Of a stretch of DNA of 5,684 nucleotides, positions 1 through 3,865 are shown one piece after another. The notes below the pieces were generated by a model. It was not told the DNA's origin. It was given only the letters and a program-made list of their open reading frames with translations, and did not search any database. Each line of letters begins with the position of its first letter. Position 1 is the first letter of the stretch. This DNA is from Anaerolineales bacterium (GTDB lineage: Bacteria; Chloroflexota; Anaerolineae; Anaerolineales; Villigracilaceae). The stretch covers positions 1 to 5,684 of the forward strand of contig JAICQC010000302.1 of the NCBI GenBank assembly GCA_025938055.1, in the 5' to 3' direction. The position numbers and the translations under genes were made by a program.

Positions 1-26
1 CCCCGATGATCGGTATATTTCGTTTC

Positions 27-32
27 ATTATA
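27..32 (-). promoter_or_regulatory. possible -10 box for a gene left of the window
   Basis: On the minus strand this reads TATAAT, in the AT-rich tail after the lipoprotein gene. It could be the -10 element of a leftward gene starting outside the window. I see no convincing -35 at the expected distance, so this is weak. The rest of 1-75 holds no gene; it has a small perfect palindrome at 3-13 (CCGAT, one central G, ATCGG). Confidence 0.2.
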
Positions 33-58
33 TTTAGCAATTCACTTTCGATTGGGTT

Positions 59-96
59 GACGAAGTCGTAATGAGTTACTTAACAACGACTTTGTC
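59..96. repeat. inverted repeat over the lipoprotein stop codon
   Basis: Arms 59-69 and 86-96 are complementary over 11 bp with a single non-Watson-Crick position (G62 opposite T93). An inner GTTA/TAAC pair (75-78 with 81-84) lies in the loop. The structure covers the end of the lipoprotein gene, including its TAA. There is no T-run on either strand, so it is not a standard intrinsic terminator. It may still protect the 3' end of the mRNA or be a degenerate terminator. The mismatch is a G-U wobble in plus-sense RNA but a C-A mismatch in minus-sense RNA. Confidence 0.4.
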
Positions 97-747
97 TCGG
101 AAGAGCGTGATGGTCAGATCCTCGTTGCCGTGAAGCCTGAATTCACCGACCATCTTCCTGCCGCCGACCCAGGTAACGTAGAGATAGGAACCTACCGGCG
201 CCTGGATCTTGATCCGTCCCTCAACAGGATACTCGATGATCGAGTACTTGCCATCGGGCATGGTCACTTGCAGTGAGATATACGCTTCTGTGTTTGCCTT
301 GTTGATCAACGTAATCTGGCTGTACGGGACCGCCGGCGGAAGCGTTCCATACGTGCGAATGCCGAGGGTGGGAGAGGCTGTCACCTGCCCAACGGCAAGG
401 GTGGCGGTGAAAGTGAGGTTGGGAGTCGCGCCTGTCGGTGTTGCCGCGCCTTCCGTAGCCGTGGCGGGCGTGGTGGTGAGATCCACGACTGGGGTGAATG
501 TTTCTGTTGGGATTGGCGTGTCGCTGGCTGGCAGCACAGGCGATTCCACAGGCGTGGTCGCCGTCTCGCTAACGGAAGGCGAGGGTTGAGCCGTGAGGGT
601 CTGAGCGACAGCCGTCCTGAATAAGGAATCTGATGTGGCGGCTGAGTCCACGGTGGGTCCGCTTGGCAGAGTTGGGATGGGAAGCCCCCCGCAGGCACCC
701 ATCAGGAAAGCAAACGTCGAAACAAGAACGAGGACGGTCTTTTTCAT
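76..747 (-). CDS. Thr/Pro-rich stalk lipoprotein with beta-rich C-terminal domain
   Basis: Predicted secreted lipoprotein of 223 residues. Residues 1-19 form a lipoprotein signal: KK near the start, a hydrophobic stretch (4-16), then MGAC with Cys19 as the expected lipidated residue. The -3 position is Met rather than the usual Leu, a mild deviation. Residues about 22-135 are a low-complexity stalk rich in Thr, Pro, Ala and Ser, including TLTAQPSPS, of the kind common in Chloroflexota surface lipoproteins. Residues about 140-223 alternate hydrophobic and polar residues (SQITLINK, YISLQVTM, YLYVTWVGGRK, LTITLF), which suggests a small beta-sandwich. I cannot assign it to a family. The ATG is supported by AAGGAGG (753-759) five nt upstream. 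It follows the thioredoxin gene by 15 bp on the same strand, so the two are probably co-transcribed. The substrate or partner is unknown; a role as a membrane-anchored structural or binding protein is inference. Confidence 0.85.
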   Translation of the reverse strand: MKKTVLVLVSTFAFLMGACGGLPIPTLPSGPTVDSAATSDSLFRTAVAQTLTAQPSPSVSETATTPVESPVLPASDTPIPTETFTPVVDLTTTPATATEGAATPTGATPNLTFTATLAVGQVTASPTLGIRTYGTLPPAVPYSQITLINKANTEAYISLQVTMPDGKYSIIEYPVEGRIKIQAPVGSYLYVTWVGGRKMVGEFRLHGNEDLTITLFRDKVVVK

Positions 748-763
748 CGTGCCCTCCTTTGGG

Positions 764-1108
764 CTACGCCTGGCTTACAACCTCCATGAACTGTGTGACA
801 ACATCACGCAACATGCGTTCCGGCAACGCGCCGACCTGGCGATGGACGATCTTTCCATTGGAAACAAACAGCATGGTCGGGATGCCCTGAATGCCATACT
901 TCATCATCCACTCAGGGTTTTCATCGGTATTTACTTTTGCAATCAGGATTTTCCCCTCGTATTCCTTTGCCAGTTTATCGAGGGTGGGCGCGACCATTTT
1001 GCAGGGATTGCACCATGGCGCCCAAAAATCGACAATGACAGGGATGGTTGCCTGCAATACAGTCTTCTCGAATGCAGCATCGGTTACATGAATCGGTTCG
1101 TTTGACAT
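764..1108 (-). CDS. thioredoxin with WCNPC active site
   Basis: Single-domain thioredoxin of 114 residues, close to the usual 105-110. It should reduce protein disulfides in the cytoplasm; no signal peptide is visible. The active site is FWAPWCNPCKM with Cys33 and Cys36. The buried Asp27 (VDFWAPW), Lys58 (AKVNTDENP) and the cis-proline loop GIPT (Pro77) are all in place. The dipeptide between the cysteines is Asn-Pro rather than the usual Gly-Pro; residues here are known to tune redox potential in this family. A GTG nine bases further upstream (1115-1117) is also open in frame, but it falls inside the ribosome binding site, so I chose the ATG giving MSNEPIHV. It is first in a minus-strand pair with the lipoprotein gene and divergent from ftsY. 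The family call is firm. Whether it is the housekeeping thioredoxin or a specialised one cannot be told, because no reductase is adjacent. Confidence 0.95.
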   Translation of the reverse strand: MSNEPIHVTDAAFEKTVLQATIPVIVDFWAPWCNPCKMVAPTLDKLAKEYEGKILIAKVNTDENPEWMMKYGIQGIPTMLFVSNGKIVHRQVGALPERMLRDVVTQFMEVVSQA

Positions 1109-1114
1109 AACATA

Positions 1115-1121
1115 CACCTTT
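1115..1121 (-). promoter_or_regulatory. ribosome binding site deciding the thioredoxin start
   Basis: The minus strand reads AAAGGTG, six nt before the ATG at 1108. It matches the AAGG and GGTG parts of the anti-Shine-Dalgarno complement. Its last three bases form the alternative in-frame GTG at 1117, which argues that this GTG is not the start. Confidence 0.6.
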
Positions 1122-1140
1122 TAGTATTTGCCTTGTTCGG

Positions 1141-1157
1141 CATAATCTATAATCTAT
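1141..1157. repeat. 7-bp tandem repeat in the divergent promoter region
   Basis: Plus-strand ATAATCT occurs twice head to tail (1142-1155) in the AT-rich part of the thioredoxin/ftsY intergenic region. It also creates a TATAAT at 1148-1153 on the plus strand. It sits 33-47 bp before the thioredoxin ATG, where that gene's promoter should be, but I find no good -35 partner on the minus strand. Function is unknown; it is reported as a short repeat at a promoter location. Confidence 0.35.
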
Positions 1158-1221
1158 GCAATCAGTTTTTGGATTTGCCCTCAATCGAAAAATGAGTATA
1201 TCATAGAATACCCGCATGATA

Positions 1222-1227
1222 TATAAT
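1222..1227 (+). promoter_or_regulatory. upstream TATAAT, possible second ftsY promoter
   Basis: A perfect TATAAT in an AT-rich context. A start about seven bases downstream would fall at 1233-1235, exactly where the inverted repeat begins, so the RNA would carry that hairpin at its very 5' end and reach ftsY with a leader of about 66 nt. No recognisable -35 lies 16-18 bp upstream (1199-1204 reads TATCAT). Confidence 0.35.
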
Positions 1228-1232
1228 GCCCC

Positions 1233-1281
1233 CGGTCACGAATTGCGTTTCCCACAGGGTAAGAGACGCAATTCATGACCG
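1233..1281. repeat. 19-bp inverted repeat upstream of ftsY
   Basis: Arms 1233-1251 and 1263-1281 pair over 19 positions with one mismatch (C1239/A1275) and one G-T wobble (T1249/G1265), around an 11-nt loop (1252-1262). The core words are GGTCACGAATTGCG and CGCAATTCATGACC. No T-run follows, and both flanking genes point away from it, so it is not a terminator. It ends 6 bp before the TATAAT nearest ftsY, and its right arm covers that promoter's -35 region. It could be a regulator's operator, a 5' stem-loop in ftsY mRNA, or a dispersed palindromic repeat. Confidence 0.65.
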
Positions 1282-1286
1282 TGAGG

Positions 1287-1292
1287 TATAAT
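1287..1292 (+). promoter_or_regulatory. ftsY -10 box placed for leaderless transcription
   Basis: A perfect TATAAT whose last base is 8 nt before the ftsY ATG. Normal -10 to start spacing puts transcription initiation at about 1299-1301, on or next to the A of the ATG. The -35 region (about 1264-1269) is weak and lies in the inverted repeat arm. The only Shine-Dalgarno-like word, GAGGT at 1283-1287, is 13 nt from the ATG and would not be in the mRNA if this promoter is used. Confidence 0.55.
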
Positions 1293-1300
1293 CGCCCGTC

Positions 1301-2209
1301 ATGGCTGAATTCTTTGAGAAGTGGAAGAGTGGGCTCGCCAAAACCAGCAAAACGGCGTTTGGACAACTCGCCCAACTATTTGGCGCAACCCAAATCACAC
1401 ACGAAACCTGGGAGGATTTGGAAACGTTATTGATTCAGGCAGATTTGGGCATCGAAACCACCGCCGAAATTGTTGAGGAACTCCGCCTCGTCGTGCGAGA
1501 CCAGGGCTTGATTTATGGTGAGGAGCTTTCGGAGGCGCTTCGCCAGGAACTGCGCCAGCGGCTTGACCCCGCGCCGCCTCTGCAGTGGAATAGCAAGCCC
1601 TCGGTCCTCATGGTCGTCGGAGTGAATGGCTCGGGCAAGACCACCACCATTGCCAAGCTCGGGCAGCGCTTTCACTCGGAAGGGAAGACCCTGCTCTTCG
1701 GCGCGGCGGACACCTTCCGCGCCGCGGCGGTGGACCAGCTCCAGGTGTGGGGCGACAGGCTCAAGGTAGATGTGATCTCCGGCGCGCCCGAGTCGGACCC
1801 GGGCGCGGTCGCGTTCAGTTCTGTCCAATCGGGCGCGGCGCGCGGTGTGGATATCGTCATCATTGACACCGCCGGGCGCTTGCATACTCGCTTCAATTTA
1901 ATGGAAGAGCTGAAGAAGGTCTATCGAGTGGTTGGGAAGGCGTTGCCCGGCGCGCCGCATGAGGTCTGGCTCGTCCTGGATGCCACCACCGGGCAGAATG
2001 CCCTTCAGCAGGCGAAGGCATTCAAGGAAGCGGTGGGCGTGACCGGCGTGATTTTATCGAAGCTGGATTCATCCGCGCGCGGCGGTATGGCATTTGCCAT
2101 CCAGCGCGAACTTGGACTGCCGATCCTGTTTGCCGGGCTCGGCGAAAAACCGGAAGATCTTATCCCGTTCGACCCGAGTGCATTTGTGGAAGGTATATTA
2201 GGAAGATAA
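1301..2209 (+). CDS. ftsY: signal recognition particle receptor FtsY
   Basis: SRP-receptor GTPase of 302 residues. It docks ribosome-SRP complexes at the cytoplasmic membrane so that membrane proteins are inserted as they are made. Residues about 1-85 form the helical N domain, with a basic/amphipathic start (FFEKWKSGLAKTSK) typical of short FtsY proteins that lack the long acidic A domain of E. coli. The G domain is complete: P-loop GVNGSGKTTT (107-116), DTFRAAA (137-143), DTAGR (189-193), SKLD (253-256, usually TKLD), and the closing GLGEKPEDL (279-287). ALLGQ-type motifs of Ffh and the methionine-rich M domain are absent, so this is FtsY rather than Ffh. The ATG is the only early start in frame; it has no well-placed Shine-Dalgarno sequence and fits a leaderless message. 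prfB follows 140 bp downstream on the same strand and could be co-transcribed. Confidence 0.97.
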   Translation: MAEFFEKWKSGLAKTSKTAFGQLAQLFGATQITHETWEDLETLLIQADLGIETTAEIVEELRLVVRDQGLIYGEELSEALRQELRQRLDPAPPLQWNSKPSVLMVVGVNGSGKTTTIAKLGQRFHSEGKTLLFGAADTFRAAAVDQLQVWGDRLKVDVISGAPESDPGAVAFSSVQSGAARGVDIVIIDTAGRLHTRFNLMEELKKVYRVVGKALPGAPHEVWLVLDATTGQNALQQAKAFKEAVGVTGVILSKLDSSARGGMAFAIQRELGLPILFAGLGEKPEDLIPFDPSAFVEGILGR

Positions 2210-2224
2210 CAGTGAACATCCGCG

Positions 2225-2327
2225 CTGAGCGGAGCGAGCCCGAAGGGCAAACACAGTCGAAGCGCATACAGCGCAACGATACCCTTCGACTACGCGACTG
2301 AGAATTACACTCAGTCTCTCCGCTCAG
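2225..2327 (+). repeat. nested palindromes in the prfB leader
   Basis: The ftsY-prfB gap holds several complementary segments. P1 is a perfect 10-bp stem, CTGAGCGGAG (2225-2234) with CTCCGCTCAG (2318-2327). Inside it, P2 pairs CGAAGGG (2241-2247) with CCCTTCG (2282-2288), and its loop contains a small GCGC/GCGC hairpin (2262-2265, 2271-2274). P3 pairs GACTGAG (2296-2302) with CTCAGTC (2310-2316) around a 7-nt loop. Together these can be drawn as a three-way junction ending 22 nt before the prfB ATG. A competing pairing, GTCGAAG (2256-2262) with CTTCGAC (2284-2290), excludes P2. There is no T-run, so an intrinsic terminator is unlikely. From memory, CTGAGCG/TCGAAGGG words recur between genes in Anaerolineae genomes, so this may be a dispersed repeat rather than a regulator. 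Confidence 0.6.
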
Positions 2328-2340
2328 GGAGGAACAACTT

Positions 2341-2346
2341 GGAGGA
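2341..2346 (+). promoter_or_regulatory. prfB ribosome binding site, preceded by a second copy
   Basis: GGAGGA three nt before the prfB ATG, or counted as GGAGG, four nt before it. An identical GGAGGAA lies 13 nt upstream at 2328-2334, directly abutting the right arm of the leader stem. The close copy supports the 2350 start. The distant copy could act as a standby site. Confidence 0.7.
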
Positions 2347-2349
2347 AAC

Positions 2350-3430
2350 ATGCAAGACCTTGTAAATCGATTACAGTCCGCGCAGGACCTGACACAGCAG
2401 TTACTGGTGCGTCTTTGACTTGCCGTCAAAGGAACTTAAACTTTCTCAGTTTGAAAAAGAAATAGAGGGTTCCGAATTTTGGAATAACCCTTCGCAGGCG
2501 CAATCGGTCATGAAGCAATATAACGCGATCAAGGCGGAAGTTGATTCATGGCGCGGTTTTTCGCGCCGCCTGAGCGACACGCTCGAGCTTGCCCAGCTTG
2601 ACGATGAAAGTCTGCGCGGCGAACTTGAAGCCGAAGTCTCAGCCATCGAAGCAGAACTGGAAAAACGTTCGTTTACTGCCATGCTTTCCGGTAAGTATGA
2701 TCGTGACCCGGCGATTCTTGCCATCCATGCAGGCGCTGGTGGGACCGATTCGCAGGATTGGGCTGCCATGCTCGAACGCATGTATTTGCGTTGGGCGGAG
2801 GCGCGCGGCTACGAGACGGAAATTCTCGATATTACCGAAGGCGAAGAAGCCGGGATTAAGAGCGTCACGATTGCTGTGAATGGCGAGTATGCTTTCGGAT
2901 ACCTGCGCTCTGAGAAAGGAGTTCACCGTCTCGTGCGACTTTCTCCTTTCGATGCCGCACATCGCAGGCATACCTCTTTTGCGCTGGTGGAGGTTCTGCC
3001 GCAGGTAGCAATGGATGAGGCGGAGATTGAGATCGACCCGGGCGATATCAAGATGGATGTTTATCGGTCTTCGGGAGCAGGTGGGCAAAACGTCCAGAAG
3101 AATGCCACCGCTGTGCGTCTTACCCATCTTCCGACCGGGATTGTAGTGACCTGCCAGAACGAACGTTCTCAGAGCCAAAACCGCGAGTTTGCGATGCGTA
3201 TTCTGCGGGCGCGCTTGCTGGAATTGAAACAGGCTGAAAAAGAAGAAGAACGCGCGGTCCTGCGCGGTGAATATACCAAAGCCGAATGGGGCAGCCAGAT
3301 CCGTTCGTATGTGCTCCATCCCTATCAAATGGTAAAAGACCATCGCACCGACCAGGAGGCAGGGAACACCCAGGGCGTTCTTGATGGTGACCTGGATGAA
3401 TTCATGGAAGCCTATCTGCGGCATTCCTAA
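2350..3430 (+). CDS. prfB: peptide chain release factor 2 (programmed +1 frameshift)
   Basis: Release factor 2, which reads UGA and UAA in the ribosomal A site and triggers peptide release. The gene is split over two frames: 22 codons from ATG 2350 (MQDLVNRLQSAQ...) run into an in-frame TGA at 2416-2418, and a +1 slip on CTT continues at GAC 2417-2419 to the TAA at 3428. The joined product has 359 residues, near the E. coli length of 365. Domain order fits: a helical N-terminal domain (about 1-110), the codon-recognition tripeptide SPF (198-200; RF1 has PxT instead), and the catalytic GGQ (244-246, in SSGAGGQNVQKNATAVRL). SPF, GGQ and the TGA together exclude RF1. Annotating only from the TTG at 2420 would lose 23 residues. 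The upstream leader is highly palindromic. A small membrane-peptide gene follows after 11 bp. Confidence 0.97.
2406..2419 (+). promoter_or_regulatory. prfB programmed +1 frameshift signal
   Basis: CTT TGA C at 2413-2419 is identical to the slippery stop of other bacterial prfB genes. Peptidyl-tRNA on CTT slips one base to TTT, and the next codon becomes GAC. Upstream, GGTG (2406-2409) can pair with the anti-Shine-Dalgarno and sits three nt before CTT, the same spacing as the stimulatory AGGGGG in E. coli, but it is only a 4-base match. The known logic is autoregulation: low RF2 lets the ribosome pause at UGA and shift, which produces more RF2. Confidence 0.95.
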
Positions 3431-3441
3431 CGGAGACCTGA

Positions 3442-3570
3442 ATGAAGAAATTGTTTCAAAGCCTCCTCACCCGCGAAAACCTGCTGGCAGTTTTGCTCTG
3501 TCTCATTTTGATCGCCCTGGTGATCTTCACCACCGATACATCGCCCACCTGGATCTATCAGGGTTTTTAA
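3442..3570 (+). CDS. small single-pass membrane protein (42 aa), unknown function
   Basis: A short gene with sequence MKKLFQSLL..., 42 residues, ending WIYQGF. Residues about 14-29 form one strongly hydrophobic helix (LLAVLLCLILIALVIF). Lys2, Lys3 and Arg11 precede it, so the positive-inside rule predicts a cytoplasmic N-terminus and an external tail of about 13 residues (TTDTSPTWIYQGF). It is too long and lacks the cleavage features for a clear signal peptide; no lipobox is present, and Cys20 lies inside the helix. GGAG (3432-3435) is six nt before the ATG, and the prfB stop is only 11 bp upstream, so it is very probably translated from the prfB mRNA. I do not recognise the family. A role near translation or membrane targeting is suggested only by the neighbours. 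It is easily missed because of its size. Confidence 0.7.
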   Translation: MKKLFQSLLTRENLLAVLLCLILIALVIFTTDTSPTWIYQGF

Positions 3571-3581
3571 ATCAATGCATG

Positions 3582-3608
3582 TTTGATAACGACTCGTAAA
3601 TTATCAAA
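3582..3608 (+). repeat. 8-bp hairpin abutting the carrier-protein RBS
   Basis: TTTGATAA (3582-3589) and TTATCAAA (3601-3608) are perfectly complementary around an 11-nt loop. The right arm supplies the AAA of AAAGGA (3606-3611), the ribosome binding site of the GTG-started gene at 3617. The hairpin could weaken or gate initiation. It could also be a weak end signal for the prfB/small-gene transcript, but no T-run follows. Confidence 0.5.
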
Positions 3609-3616
3609 GGATTCCC

Positions 3617-3865
3617 GTGACCGATACAATTATCCCTACCCTTGAAAAGTTTATCGCTGCTCAAATTCTCAAGCAGCCTGGTCGAAGCATCTCACCCGAT
3701 GAAGCTTTGATATCAAGTGGTTTGATCGACTCGTTCAGTTTGATGGATCTTGCCTTGTTTGTCGAGGATACATTTAGCGTACGCATTGAAGACACGGAAC
3801 TGAACGCAAATACATTCGACAACCTGACACAGCTTGCCTCCCTGATCGAATCCCGCAGGTCATGA
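3617..3865 (+). CDS. acyl carrier protein
   Basis: Carrier protein of 82 residues, the usual ACP length. After phosphopantetheinylation it would hold an acyl group as a thioester in the cytoplasm. The attachment motif is GLIDSFSLMDL with Ser39; housekeeping ACPs usually have DSL, and the Phe after the serine is typical of dedicated carriers outside primary fatty acid synthesis. The following VEDTFSVRIEDTEL matches helix II and the adjoining loop of the ACP fold, and FDNLTQLASLIESR fits the C-terminal helix. The GTG start is set by AAAGGA five nt upstream and by an in-frame TAA at 3587. Its TGA overlaps the ATG of the ligase gene (ATGA at 3862-3865), which implies translational coupling and that the ligase charges this carrier. 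No fatty acid synthase genes are adjacent, so it is probably not the AcpP of primary lipid synthesis. Confidence 0.9.
   Translation: MTDTIIPTLEKFIAAQILKQPGRSISPDEALISSGLIDSFSLMDLALFVEDTFSVRIEDTELNANTFDNLTQLASLIESRRS

Noticed and set aside
209..589. 126-codon plus-strand frame opposite the lipoprotein
   Set aside because: The Val/Gly-rich translation is the antisense image of the Thr/Pro stalk repeats; the minus-strand gene has a signal peptide and strong RBS.
406..680. DNA tandem repeat or mobile element in the lipoprotein stalk region
   Set aside because: The low complexity reflects Thr/Pro/Ala codons; no exact repeated DNA unit or terminal inverted repeats were found.
1109..1117. GTG at 1117 as the thioredoxin start (three extra residues)
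   Set aside because: The GTG is part of the AAAGGTG ribosome binding site that is correctly spaced for the ATG at 1108.
1427..1885. 152-codon minus-strand frame inside ftsY
   Set aside because: It lies opposite the complete GTPase motifs, with no independent start signals.
2210..2349. Intrinsic terminator after ftsY
   Set aside because: Strong stems are present but none is followed by a T-run on the plus strand.
2339..2365. 8-codon TTG-started leader peptide before prfB, using the upstream GGAGGAA
   Set aside because: It is open and has a Shine-Dalgarno sequence nearby, but a TTG start of eight codons overlapping the prfB ATG is expected by chance; no further support.
2416..2418. TGA early in prfB as a sign of a pseudogene
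   Set aside because: It is the conserved RF2 autoregulatory frameshift stop (CTTTGAC); the downstream protein is intact.
2639..3424. 261-codon open frame on the minus strand inside prfB
   Set aside because: It is fully antisense to a conserved gene with SPF and GGQ motifs; its translation shows no recognisable domain and no ribosome binding site stands out.
3381..3599. 72-codon plus-strand frame overlapping the end of prfB
   Set aside because: It is out of frame with both prfB and the 42-codon membrane gene, has no RBS, and lacks the hydrophobic pattern of the latter.
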